Positions 12,836 through 25,133 of a DNA stretch of 64,000 nt are shown here, piece by piece. Source of the DNA: Absidia repens. Lineage: Eukaryota > Mucoromycota > Mucoromycetes > Mucorales > Cunninghamellaceae. Position 1 is the first letter of the stretch; every line of letters begins with the position of its first letter. The stretch lies in the NCBI GenBank assembly GCA_002105175.1, contig MCGE01000031.1:124001-188000 (forward strand), read 5' to 3'. The notes beneath the pieces were generated by a model. The model was not told the DNA's origin, did not search any database, and worked only from the letters and a program-made list of their open reading frames with translations. A program made the translations under genes and the position numbers.

Positions 12836-13246
12836 CACAGCACAATTGATACAATACAAAATAATAAAAGTATATTTCTACTCCTTTCTTTGACCCCCCC
12901 CACACACACACTCAGAACAAAACAAAAACAAAAAACAAAAAAACAAACCGTATTTGATTCAAACATTGGGTCCATTTTATAATCAAGTCATTGTAAAAAT
13001 AAAAGGTATATAAGTAAATCTTTTATTTTGGAATATATAAATACGTGGGGGAGGGATGAATCATATGATATACTAAAATAATGAAAAATGGTAATAAATG
13101 TTGAATACAATGGTATGGCATACATAAAAATAAAGGAAAAGAAAAAAGAAGGGGATAAATAATGAGGATAAAAACAATAGTGTATATGACATGTATATAT
13201 ATATATATATATATAATTGTGAAAGAGGGGAATATTGTAAACTAAT
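12836..13246. other. Convergent 3' region
   Basis: Lies between two genes that converge. It contains AATAAA-type signals on both strands and an (AT)n microsatellite at about 13195-13216. Confidence 0.5.
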
Positions 13247-15437
13247 CTATGAGTCCACCGCAATAGTCAGCTTCCCATGTTGGATGGCCAAAATAAATGC
13301 TTCTTCCATATCCATTTCTGTTTCGAGTGGTTTGTGGTGATGGGTATCATCCTTGTATTTCATGGTGCCAAGGTCACCTCCGCCCAATCGGTCCTTGATT
13401 CGTGATCGTAATTCTTGCATGGTACAGTCCGTAGAAATTTTGACAGCGAATATATCGTCTTTGTATATGATTTTGAGTTTCACCGTTCCCACCCCTCCGT
13501 CGTACTGGGTCGTCCCGATACCATGAATTTTGTTGGATTGAATATTTTTCGGCTGGCTGGTCCTGTTTTGAGTTTGTTGATGCTGGTGTGGGTGCTGTGC
13601 TACTGGTTGTTCTGCGTAGAGACCATGGTTGCTGATGTTGTTTGACTTGATCACCCTACTACCTTTCTTCATTGCATAATCAGTTTCCACATCACATTTC
13701 TTCAACCCAAACAGTTCCATTTGAATGATGTCGCTTTCAGAAATATACGAGGGCAATTTCAATAATTTTTTACAGTAGTAATCAAGATCCTCCCGCCGTT
13801 GTTCTATCACAAAAAAAAAAAAAGAAACATGGAAGAATGATCCGTTAATTTTAATCATGTTATTATTAATATTGTTAGTATATTACCTGTAATATGATCA
13901 TCCACTTTATCCAGAGGTGCGGGCATAAGAGGCAGTATTCTTTCATTTTCGCCTTTTCCAGCTTCTATAGGGTATTCTTGCAATAAGCGGACATGGAACT
14001 GATAAAAGTCTAGAGAAAAAAAAAGGGGGGGAGTGAGAAAAAGTAAAAATACATTGAAGCACAATTTTTTTTATACCTACATTCATATGTTCGATAAAGG
14101 ATCCGATGTCTCCCGTTGCTGACTGTCGCATAAAACACAAACCAATACTGATCGTCTTCCAATATAAATGAATTCGCAGTGATATCAACCACCTTTGTAT
14201 CTTGACTAGTTGATGCATTGTATATCGATGTTCGCCGTGCTGACGGTGGTGCGATAGAGGACTGTAGTTGAGTATGCCGGAGACTGGAATTTTGGTTTTT
14301 TTTGGAAATAATTTCGCTGCTACGTCGTGATGATGTAATAGAAGATTCATACGAGTGCCGTTGCTGTTGTTGTAAATGTAACAATGCAGGTGATGGTGAC
14401 AATGATGGTGAAGATGAAGAAGAGGGTGTTGATCGATGGCGTTGTTCTTTTCGTTTAGAGGGTGAATACCAGTGATGTTGATTAGAAAGGCCGCTTGAAT
14501 TTGAGGACAAAGATAAATCGCCCGAACCATGATCAGGGTTGGTACGCAGTGTGTTTTTTGAATGTTGGAGAGGATCAACACCTACAGAATATCCAATACC
14601 AGAGCCAGAAAGAGGGATGCTTGATTCTTCATAAATTTGGGTTTGTTTCTTCCATTCGCCCAGTTTTGGTATGCTGAAAGATGTTCTTGGAGATGATATT
14701 GATTGGTAGCCGGTTGTTGGCAATAATACAGGATGGTTGGTGACAATGTCGTAAAGTTGCACAAATGACACTGGGATCAAACCTGGACCACCAAGGCGAC
14801 CAATTGGTTTCGCAACATACCATTCTTTATTGGATTGAGCGATCACAATAATCGTTTCGTCAGCTTTGCATCCTAATTCATCCGGTCTTTCCGCCACAAA
14901 ATCGTAAAGGACTATACCATAACAGCGCTGATTTGACTGTTGTCCAGTTGAAGATCGTTTGGTTAAAGTGTCTAAAGAATACGTGGAAGTAGCAAAAAAG
15001 CGCTTTCATTAGTATCTCTTATACTCTCCATATTTCCATAAATAAACATATAGGTATTTACCTGAATCATGTTCGGAATGGTGCTGGTAAGGGTGGTGTT
15101 GGTAGTCAAGAGGCAAAGTAGGTTGAATAACATTCATTGTTCGAGTAGACTTGTCAACCACTTGAAAGTGAGATACAGGGACCAGCCCATCGACATTGGT
15201 CAAGGGGTTGTTGACGGCATACCAGCGGCGATCGTTTTCTCTACCTACGACATGGAAAAAGTCCCCTTTTTCAAAAGAGAGTTCATGTTGATGTTGAGCT
15301 GAGTAGGGCATGGTCGCCTTGATGATCTTTTTGGGTAGCATGGTATAATCGAAGGAAGAGATTGTTGATTTGGTATTTGTTCTATTTGTTGAAGTAGAAG
15401 GCTTGGACCTATCTTTCATAGAAAACATGTCTACCAT
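13247..15437 (-). CDS. BEM1: BEM1/Scd2-type polarity scaffold (SH3-SH3-PX-PB1)
   Basis: A scaffold that links Cdc42, its exchange factor and PAK kinases at sites of polarised growth. Four exons (15437-15062, 14971-14081, 14009-13887, 13803-13247) join to 648 aa. SH3-1 lies at about 38-96 (ELSFEKGDFFHVV, RWYAV). SH3-2 lies at about 143-200 (YGIVLYDFVAERPDELG, EWYVAKPIGRLG). A PX domain at about 375-505 spans exons 2-4 (FYQFHVRLLQEYPIEAG, KLPSYISESD). A PB1 domain fills the C-terminus from about 570 (VKLKIIYKDD). This is the exact domain order of yeast Bem1 and fission-yeast Scd2. A Ser/His-rich linker separates SH3-2 from PX. The intron 2 donor is GTAGGT, chosen because it alone keeps the PX frame. 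A further short upstream exon cannot be excluded. Confidence 0.93.
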
Positions 15438-16226
15438 GTAGAAAAAAAGAAAGAAAGAAAGATAATGTCAATAGGAAGAAGGGGAGAAGGAGAAGGAGGA
15501 GAAATTGAAAAGGGGAAAAAAATAAAAAGCGGAGAAAAATAAAAATGAGGTCCATTTTTTTCTAACCCAAATCTTATGCTGCACCACAATAAGCGGTAAT
15601 CGAAATAAAACGATTATGTCTGAAAACACCTTTACGTTGTAAGGGCAACGCTGTAATGCAGTGCAAACGGAAAAAAAAAAGTAAAATACACTATATTATA
15701 TAGTATGTATAATTATGTATAAAGTATAGTATAGTGCAGTACCATGCTAATTTTTCTCAAATCAACAAATCAAGACGCCCAACTGAAAACAGAGGAAAAG
15801 GTCTGGCTCGGAATGATGACCACATGATCGTTTTTTTTTTTCATCCAAGCAGGCAGAAATATTAAGGGCAAAAAAATTCGTTTTTTTTTTCTTTGCTTTT
15901 CTTCCATTTATTTCTATCTCACTTCATCTCTTATCCCCGCTTTACGACCTCATTTTTTTAATTCCATATTCTCGAATATTGTTTCCCATTTTTCTTCTTC
16001 TTCGCACCATTCTCAACGTCACCTCAATCCACAACATTTAACAAGTACACATTAACATCGTACAAACAAAGTAAGTAACTTGGTAACTAAATGGTACAAC
16101 AATGATATCAGTTGACCTTATTTGTTTTATCTCTTGGTTGCTTGTATTGACGATATATATTGTTGCTAACTTTTTCACTATATTATCTTATTATTATTAT
16201 TATTAGGAATCCAAATTTATGCCCAC
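15438..16226. promoter_or_regulatory. Divergent intergenic region between BEM1 and the membrane protein gene
   Basis: The genes on each side diverge. Pyrimidine-rich tracts at 15890-16020 precede the plus-strand gene. A possible non-coding 5' exon and intron is suggested by CAAAGTAAGTAAC near 16067-16079 and TATTAG near 16201-16206. Confidence 0.45.
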
Positions 16227-19122
16227 ATGACGCAAATGATTACATCAACTACAAATCATCCCAATAGCCGCCTGAAGGAAGGTATGTTATTCACTTAATA
16301 AAAGGAAAATGAAAAAAAAGCCCCGTGGTTTCTACGCAGCAATTTTTGTAACGATACTCATTTTGTGATTGTCTACATTTTTGACAGATGCCAAATCAGC
16401 AACCATGAATCCACAAGAAGCTTTGGATTTTATGCATGATCATCACAGAAACATCTATCACTCATCACTATATCGTCATCAATTACAATCCCGGCAACAA
16501 CATAATCGTTCGGCAACAACAAATAATCTTATCGCCAGTAGTCACTCGTGTGGCTCTCCTTCTACCTCCCCTCAATCAATAGCTGCTGCTGCGGACTCTG
16601 CACGACCTCATTCAACGCCATCATGCTATTCTCACTCCAACCAATATTACTATCATGATGTTGATCATGACGATCATACAGACTCTCGTTGTATCGATCC
16701 TTCTATTGACTTCAACTCTCTATGCGACGCCATGCATGATTCTTCTTATACCACCTCACGTCGACGTCTTCCAGCTGTTGATGATGATGGACATGATTCT
16801 TTTGATACTATGTTATCTTATTTGCGGAAAAACGACGAACTGGCCCAACAAATGGATGAAATCGAACAATTGGAAACCCTTTCTTTCCTACGTGTGATGT
16901 ATTTGGGTATCACCTCTGCCGAAGAAAAGCATATGTTTTTAAAAAAACTCTCGGATGGACTATCAGAATCACTGTTTCGTCAAACATCAGCTCCACCTCC
17001 TGCACCTTCAACGACCTCAACAACAACGACAAAATCTGCGTCCACCTCCAGCTCTAGCAACGCAGTTGATGGTAATACCACCAATGTACCCTTCGCTTAT
17101 GGATTTCGGGAACGCAAGCATCATCTTTTGCCTTTGCATTTGTTTTTAGCTAATAGCACTTTGGACGATGACTATTACAACGATCATGCTGCGATGTTTG
17201 AAGACAACGGTGTGTCTATTGTAGAAGCGGATTTCACAACAGACTACAACATGGCTGATCCTCGGAAATGCAACCCTGAATTGATACTCCATTATATTTT
17301 CACTCAATATCAACAATATCTCCCACCATCGACACTGAACAGGATATTAAATCCACCTTCTCATTGGGCCAATACACAATTTGATGGTCATGTATTTTCT
17401 GAAGGTGATCCAAATGGAATCGATTTGTGTGTCTACTTTTATCACGATGCGCAAAAAATGGCCGATGTTACCAAAGATATGGATACCCTCTGGAAAATCA
17501 ATGCTCTCGGTATACCTGTCCTGCCCATCATGTCTATGTCGAATCAAGCCATCACAAAGTCACCACTATCGTCAACATCCTTAGCGGCAAATGAACTTTC
17601 GTCCCCAGCCAACAGCAACACAAACCCGTTTGATCATCACACTTCAAATTTCACCAAGGATGATGACGGACTGGACACAGAAGAAGAAAACGACGCTGAC
17701 GACGACGATAACGACAACGACGAGGATGATAGTGACAATTATGAAAATACATCTTACGTGAAACAACGACCGATTGATATCCGACGCAACGAACTGGCTT
17801 ATATTTTCTCACAATGGCGGATCAAGATGATGGATATTTCAAATCTGGATATCATTGGGCAACCATCTTTTCAACAAAGAGGCAACGCTAGGAAAAGCTC
17901 AACACAAGAAGACATGGCGATTGAACAAAGGCTTGGGCGCGCATGGGCAACATCAAGTATAACACCACCAACTCCTTATCATATACTGACCCTCCTCCAA
18001 TTCATGGCGATGGACCGATGGGCGGTGTCCATTTTACTCAAGACGATTCAAGATCGTGCAGATGAACGACGTTATGATGGTGGACTCCTACCAACAACAC
18101 CAACAGCAGCAGCAGCAGCAGCAGCAGCAAAACACGATGATACCCAACTTGACTGTGATCTTACATATTCCTCTACGCTGACCCCAACTAACTCAAGGAA
18201 ACAGCAACAGCAATCACTTTCAGCGAACGAGCCTCTTCTATCTACTCCTACCTTTCAGCAGGACAAAAACCAGTACGATGGCATTGTAGATCAGGCACCA
18301 ATACCACAGCAAAAAGAAAAGCAACTGATCACCATACATATTTGGTTACTTTATGCGTTACCCTTGCTCGTGTTGCTGTTTTATGGTATGTGGATTGCAT
18401 TGACAGGGATCATTAGTGGCGTAGTGACAGTGGTGACGCAACATCAACTCTCATCAACATGGCATGCTTCTTTGATCATGGTATCACATGTAAGTGGAAA
18501 GTCAATGACACTTATGGTGAATGTATACGATGGGCAACACCAACCAAGATGGGCACCTGAGCCACCTCTGATCTGGACCAATCTGCCTTTGCCTTTGCTT
18601 GCTGCCAATGGACCTTATTCACCCACCTGGAAAGAAACACCAACACCTAGCAGTAGCAGTAGCAGTAGCAGTAACAGCGGTAGTGGTAGTGGCAACGTTC
18701 ATGTGGCACCTTTACTCAACAAGACACGATCATTGGAAGGGCAATATATCTATTCTATCCGCCTACCATCATGCTCGCTTCTGGACACAGAAATCAACTA
18801 CACCGTCCATATCCAACCATCGACGACTTTGCCAGCGAAATCAGGAACGGTGCAAGGAAGTCCTCTTCAACTGCCTCGGTATGTTTTATGTGATCCCACG
18901 CTGCACCAAGACGGCACCTTGACTTCGTCTTCTTCTTCCTCCTCCACCCTGTCCTCCTCCTCCTCATCATATGCAGTGGATGCTGGTGATCTTGTGGATC
19001 CTCAGGAAGCCCGCAATCTATTGGAAGCCTGGCATCACTTTAGGCAGTACAGTAGATTCTACTTTATGAACAGCCTGAAAATCGTTGAATTGATTTTTAC
19101 GGAAGGCAAGGAGAAAAATTAG
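16227..19122 (+). CDS. Large membrane protein with a degenerate septin/GTPase-like domain
   Basis: Function unknown. Two exons (16227-16281, 16388-19122) join in frame to 929 aa; the short first exon supplies the ATG. After a low-complexity His/Ser-rich N-terminus, the segment VMYLGITSAEEKHMFLKKL at about 187 occupies the place of a P-loop but lacks the GxxxxGK[ST] signature. GIDLCVYFYHDAQ (about 362) and INALGIPVLPIMS then resemble the strands around the G4 region of septin-like GTPases. An acidic Asp/Glu run and a poly-Ala run follow. A hydrophobic segment at about 666-700 is long enough for one or two membrane passes. The C-terminal region beyond it has NxS/T sites, is Ser-rich and may be lumenal or extracellular. 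The GTPase relationship is my inference from strand pattern only. Confidence 0.8.
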
Positions 19123-19658
19123 TTTAGTTTATAGTGATAGTGATAGTGATAGTTTAGTTAGCTTGTTTATTTGTTTATTTGTACATGCCATTGTAGTTAG
19201 TCTTCACCCCACTTCTTTTTCTCTCGTATATAGTTTTTTTTTTATATTTTTTTTTTTTACTCGTTTCTTCAGCTTGTAGTTTATTGTCTTTTTATTTTGA
19301 TTAATAAAGATATATATCGTTTCCTCTTGTCGCCCTCTCCATTTTTCGTTTATGGTAGTTTATCTTACTTTTGAAACTGGATGAAATAAATGGCAGACGA
19401 CTCTCAAAAAGAATAAGCGATGAATGAAAGTGGGATTAGATACTGTTTGAGGGACAAAGAGTGATTAGGTGGTGGTAGCCGGTTTTACTGGAGGGATCAG
19501 ATGTTGATTATTGTGACAGGATCATGTGTTGACTTCAATAGGATAGTGATGAAAGTGGGTGGGACTAGTCGCCTAGTGATCTGTTACAACACCTGAACCT
19601 ATATTCCTCGGTTCCAAGTGCCATTATTAATGACTTCGGTCTTTTGTAGATCTGATGA

Positions 19659-19697
<39 letters not shown>

Positions 19698-20209
19698 CCC
19701 ACACATATCATACTGTAGAGCTGCCCTGATTTTATCGTTTCGATCAACAGGGTTAATTACTTGTAAAGATGATTCAAATCAACATACCCCGTTTTATATT
19801 TTCTGACAAGGGAACGATCTACCTTTACAAAAAATCACATTAATTTGTTTCATTCAATAGGCAGCTGTGTAAAAAATCTATGGTACCAGCATTCTTATTT
19901 CGTACATACATGATTCCTGCATTGAATCATTCATTGGCTTATCTACTCTAAACAGAAGGGAATATCATCCATATGAAGGACAAAAAAAAAGTCATCGTCA
20001 TGAAAACAAAATATATCATGAATAAAAATATCATTGTTTTTATTGATGTTGCATATTGTATTCTATAAAAATAAGGGGTGTTTTGATATATATATCAAAT
20101 AGTAACAATAATATACATGTACATGGATGGGGGTAATAAACTATATCTAGTGTACAATGGAGGGGAGGAGGATGAAGTTTATATCTAAATGGGAAGGCAA
20201 TGGGGATCT
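19123..20209. other. Convergent 3' intergenic region
   Basis: Contains a short tandem (ATAGTG)n just after the stop at 19125-19155, AATAAA near 19303, and a poly-T run of more than 30 nt at about 19660-19697. No gene is supported. Confidence 0.5.
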
Positions 20210-21845
20210 CTAATCCTTTTTGTTTGATTCTGTTTTCCTGTGCTTGATATAAAGGCAACCAATGTCCAAGAATCCACAAATTTGTTGAATGACAGACAAA
20301 GCAAAGGTTGCATATTGAATAACAGTGAGGACAAGCAAACCTTGCACAATGACACGGTGATCGATTTGAAGAGTTCTAGATTTCGAGCAATAATAATGCA
20401 TTAGCGCTAATGACCCCTTCTCGATTTCAATCTCTACTTACAAATAGCCTTCATTTTCCAAATAAGCATACAAACTACCCAATGACAAGCACCCGATCAT
20501 AGACACGTTGATGTATGGGAATGACAACTTTGCAACATGAGCCACGATCATAAGACCAACTTGATAACCGAATAAAAGGCCTATAGCAGGTATGAAGAGT
20601 GCCAAGTGTTCATTCACAAGATCAGGCCAAAGAGACATCCATTTGTAGGTAAGGTAACACATGGAGACAAAGGGGGTTAATCCAAGCAATGCTTTAACGA
20701 TGGACCGGTCAGCACGAGAGTAATCGGTTGGCTTCAATTTCACAGAGATTACATTGATTACCCTATTTATTGATTATGACAAAAACAAAAACAAAACAAA
20801 AACAAAAACAAACCATGACAGTCAGTATCACCAGCTTGTCATTCCAATACAAACAGAAAACAATACTTACGCAGCACCAATATTCAAAATAAGAACTAAA
20901 GAGCCGATAACGATGAGCAGTTGATTGAGTTGAATAGCACCAATAAAACGAGTGTCGTTGCTGTAAGTCCAGTTGATCGCTGGTAAGGCTTCTTCCAATC
21001 GTAATTCCCAGATGGTGGGTCCAAAATAACCAGAAATCAAATGAATTCCAACGAGCATTAAAATACCTTCAACAGGACCACTGAAGTGACCGAGATAGAG
21101 CACACCTGTATGATATTCATCCCACGTTGAGAGATAAAAGTTACCGAGACTCGCCAACAAGGAAAGTACAGTCCACCAGCTTTGACCCAAACATGTAGCC
21201 GAGGCCCAGGTCAATACGCCTAACGAAGTATTGATCGCATCACATCCTACACAGCACAAAAAAAAAAAAAAAAAAATCAGAATTTCTGCCGACCAACAAA
21301 AGATATCAAATGTTCACGCTTTTTACCATGATCTATAGAGAAGGAAGAAGAAATCAATACATGTATCAACTGATATATAAAAGATCACGCTCTTACCAAA
21401 AAGTTCACCAAGAGGGCCGGAGGCACCGGTTCGTCTTGCTTGTTTCCCATCGATAGCATCCAAAGACTGATATGCAAATAATCCAATACCAAATCTAACC
21501 AATAAAAACGGGAGCATTCAAACAATGCGATAAAAGAGAAGGGATCAGGTACCATTGCTTTTCACTACGCGGAAGTCACGCTCCCCAGAAGAACACTTAC
21601 GAGTAATAGACCCAATTAGGGCAGATCCCCAAGTCAGGAGCATAATAGAATAAAGTGCCCACATTGACGCCAATGATCGAAAGACCAAGCAGAGTGATCA
21701 TATTTGGCGCCACCCAGAGAGGAAAGATCTTGACCAAGTTGTTCCAGTAAGGAGTTAGAATGTAGCGGGAGACCAATGACTTATCGACGCCACCATATTT
21801 GTATAGCTTCAAGTTCTTTAAAGATTCTTCAGGAATGTAACCCAT
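20210..21845 (-). CDS. CPT1/EPT1: Choline/ethanolamine phosphotransferase (CDP-alcohol phosphatidyltransferase)
   Basis: Transfers phosphocholine or phosphoethanolamine from the CDP-alcohol to diacylglycerol, the last Kennedy-pathway step, in ER or Golgi membranes. Six exons (21845-21601, 21494-21397, 21332-21327, 21246-20871, 20762-20442, 20375-20210) join to 403 aa, close to yeast Cpt1 and Ept1. The signature DG-x2-AR-x8-G-x3-D-x3-D is complete: D97 G98, A101 R102, G111, D115, D119. D115 and H116 are encoded by a 6-nt exon (ATCATG at 21332-21327). Without it the motif loses its third Asp. Several hydrophobic segments follow, as expected for a polytopic enzyme. Choline versus ethanolamine preference cannot be told from sequence. 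Confidence 0.95.
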
Positions 21846-23039
21846 TGTAAGTATAAAAAACAAAACAAAAGAAAAAAAAGACAATCTTTGGTGATGCAGA
21901 AAAAAAAAAGAAGAAGAAAGAGAGAGAAGAAAAAAAAAATAGAGCGAAATGAAAATTATACAAAACGGTATTTGCAACTTTTTTCGGATGGGGCAAAAAA
22001 AAAAAATTCGCAGATTGCGGAGATCAAAATCATTTGGTCAAAACGAATGCATCCTTTTTGCCCGTGATCCAAGCCAGTAAGTAGTGTCACCCCAGCCTCA
22101 TTAGTTTTTACTACACCCAATAGCTTGATAAAAGACGAAAAGACGGTTGATTTTAAAATGGATCTATTTAATACAGCACAATGTTGATACTAAGAAATAG
22201 ACCCCAAAGGATCATCACATGATCGCTCTTTCGGAGGCAACGGGAGTTTTTTAAAAAATATGTCATAATGCTGGTCCAACGTTACAATTTGTACTACTGT
22301 GAATCATCAACATTGGGGAGGAAGGGACTCTTCTTTATTCCATAGTGTGCTACCATTAAATATCCTTGCTACTGAAATACCATATATACTAATATTGATG
22401 GTTGATTTACTAGGTGTTATTGTTCTGTCAAATAAATGATTGATTTTCGTTGCCTCATGTATTATACTATTGTGCTATACTCTATTCATGTGGGCAGTCA
22501 GTTCAAAACCAAGCTTTATGTACTGTATTGTACAGTACTTTATCTATTTTGTATCATATACATGGCCAATATGTGTTGTATCTATTCTATTGGTAAGTAC
22601 ACGTTGACAGACTTTGAGACAAAGTCTGGTGTTTATAAACTGATGGCAGTCGCAAATATCAGGGTATATTACCCACTGACTTTGACAATATCATTTATTG
22701 AGTTGATGTGCATTTGTTCAGCCATGATTCGATGTCAAGCAATCTTGACGTTTAGGGAACTGGTTAAAAACGCTGAAGCTGCCCCTCCTCACAAATTTCC
22801 CAGGGTCATGCTGGAATACAGACCAATAAACACAGGCCGCTTTGTTCCAAGGACATGTATAGAAGTCCAAGCCTCTTTCATACCGTAGATCCAGCTTGAG
22901 GTAACGTCCCAAATAAATTTCGATGCAACTCAGGCAAAGCTCCAGATATAACTTAATTCTTTCACTATTCTATATTCATTTCAGACATAGATTTTCATAT
23001 CAAATGCTATTAGGTCTCAGAGCAAAGTAGTGGTAGATG
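21846..23039. other. Intergenic upstream of the phosphotransferase; no supported gene
   Basis: The first 200 nt form the purine-rich (plus strand) leader of the leftward gene. Overlapping open frames at 22436-22912 on both strands have no recognisable domain. This could be decayed mobile-element sequence, but I cannot show it. Confidence 0.4.
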
Positions 23040-23871
23040 AGATAGCAAACAGACAGGCGCAAAATTCACTATAGCAGCGAATTACGTGCACAGCACAGCA
23101 CAACCTATATTTATTTATATGATTGGTTGACCAATTTTGAGTCGAAAGTGATCTAAGGCTCCTAGAGTATCTAAAGGTCTTAATGGGGAACAGTAGTCAT
23201 AGAGGGTAAACTAGAGAGCTACCGTTTGATAGGACACTCATAAAACTGTTTTAATAGCGACAATACTCACTACTAAATAGGTCAGAGTATTTCTTTTATT
23301 CAAAAAAAAAAAGACATATTTTATTGAAACATATTGGTATGTAGATATTAAAATTAGAAGTGATGTGTTCAATGTAAGGTGGGATTCGTAGGAACGATAT
23401 ATATGAGGAAGATGAACGTGAGTTCAGAAGAATGATCAACACTAACAAATATGAACGTTCGTAGAATGGGAATTAATTTAATGTATGAGGCATGAGGAAG
23501 TGTAAAAGAGCATCTATTATTGAAATATAACTATGGTCTCACATTAATCATTTTCAAAATGAGGTGAAGGTAGTAGAGCGCAGGGATCTATTGCACAAGA
23601 CATGAGATAGACTTATGGGACATTTTTCATTGAGATAAAAAAAATAGACATGTTTTATTCAGATGTAGATACAAACTATAAACAAACTAACAGTATGCTA
23701 AGTTCATGAAGGCACCAAAAAGTCAACTCATGGTAGCCCTAAATCCTGAATCCGAAATGAAAGGGTTTCCCCATGCATCTTGTAATCCCTGAGCTGAAAA
23801 CGCTTCTAAACTGATCCTGATACTACTCCAAGCCAAACATAACACTATGGGAGTTGGATGATGAAGAGAAG

Positions 23872-23915
<44 letters not shown>

Positions 23916-24470
23916 AGAGAGAGCGAAAAAAAAATTGGGAGAAAATAAACATTTCACGTGGGCGGGATTTGAAACGTTTTTTTCTTGACTCTTGGTGATT
24001 TTTTTTTGTGTTTTGGTGCAAACAAAATAGGAAGATCGTCGTTTTTTCACCACGAGCAGCACATTACAACAACATCATCGACATGATAACGCTCTCAACA
24101 TGACATTAATCAACGCTTTTAAACATTGGCCGCACAACTGTTCTCTGCCTTGCAGGTAGCATGGAGCAATTCAGCTCACTTTAGTGAGCCCCTTCCCTCT
24201 TGCATATTGTAATTTGGCGCTCACTGTTGGATATGATGGTTATCCATTTTTATTGCGCTATGATAGCTTGACCAGTGCTATTTTTGTTTTATATAAATAT
24301 TCCTCCCCTACATAAACACTCCCCCCCCCCTTGGAAATTTGTGTCATAGTTTATAGAGTATGATACGTATATACATCTAAATAAATTATGTCTCGTCTTT
24401 CTACTTTTACATTGTATCTCATATAGATACGTTTACTTTGCCTTGTAAAACAGGTATGTATACACTGCTT
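23040..24470 (-). repeat. Dispersed repeat copy R4 with both arms
   Basis: The centre CACGTGGGCGGGA lies at 23955-23967. The minus-strand arm has the core (reverse complement of AGCTCAGGGATTACAA near 23786-23803) and a poly-A run of about 39 nt at 23873-23911. The rightward arm carries CAGCACATTACAACAACATC near 24056 and ends at CATCTAAATAAATTATGTCT near 24376. That AATAAA block closely matches the left arm of R8 read on its minus strand. No open frame is shared with other copies. The core stem is partly broken (GAC opposite GCC). Confidence 0.72.
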
Positions 24471-25133
24471 TTAAATAAAAGGTTATATATGGTATGTTGA
24501 TGGTGACTTTAACAGCCAAACGTCGTATTCATCACTTACTCTTCTTTACTCTACCGCACAGGACAACACAGTGAAGAGGAGATCCAATAACAATCAAGAG
24601 TAAAAATGAATCGGAATGAAAGTGATTTATGAGGTGATAAAAGTACAATAAAGGAGGAAAAGTGAATATAATAGCATACACTTTATAACATATGATAATG
24701 CATGTAAAGAAAACAAAACGTCAGGTGCAGCGTTCTTATGTCATGTATATTTTTGAGACTGGTTGTCAGTTATGTGAACAAACGGCCCATCAAGTCTTAA
24801 TATTCTCAAAATTCTGTTTTATTGCAGTTTGGAACGCAAAGTGGGAATGTCCAGAGCCATGCTTGTCCTGGATTTTTCATGCTCTTTTTTTATTTTTGTT
24901 TTGTTTGATTTCATGTTACATTATTTAAATGTTTACTGTACAATTGGCCCCTGTCAAATTCCATGAGACGCAACTTTGTTTTATCTTCTTTCTGAACTGT
25001 ACCATAGCATTTATTAAAAAAAATTCCGCACTTCATCGATCATCAAAAGTTCACCAATAATAGTATCGTTGGGTACGTTGTTGACATAGAGTTTTACACA
25101 TAGCGGGCAAATGACGGACTTTGAAATAAAAAA
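24471..25133. other. Intergenic upstream of TRS65
   Basis: AT-rich. A 78-codon open frame at 24692-24928 has no recognisable family and is not called. The last part is the presumed TRS65 promoter. Confidence 0.4.

Noticed and set aside
22436..22912. Overlapping open frames of 150 and 64 codons on opposite strands
   Set aside because: No domain, mutual overlap, and no gene structure around them. A decayed mobile-element fragment is possible but unproven.
23944..23967. Possible RNA polymerase III B box (GTTTCAAATCC) on the reverse strand at the repeat centre, suggesting a tRNA-derived SINE
   Set aside because: Only R4 and R8 come close to the consensus; other copies diverge at key positions, and no A box lies at the right distance. 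The CACGTG, TATA and AATAAA layout fits polymerase II better.
24692..24928. 78-codon open frame, plus strand
   Set aside because: Short, no family, lies in AT-rich promoter sequence of TRS65.
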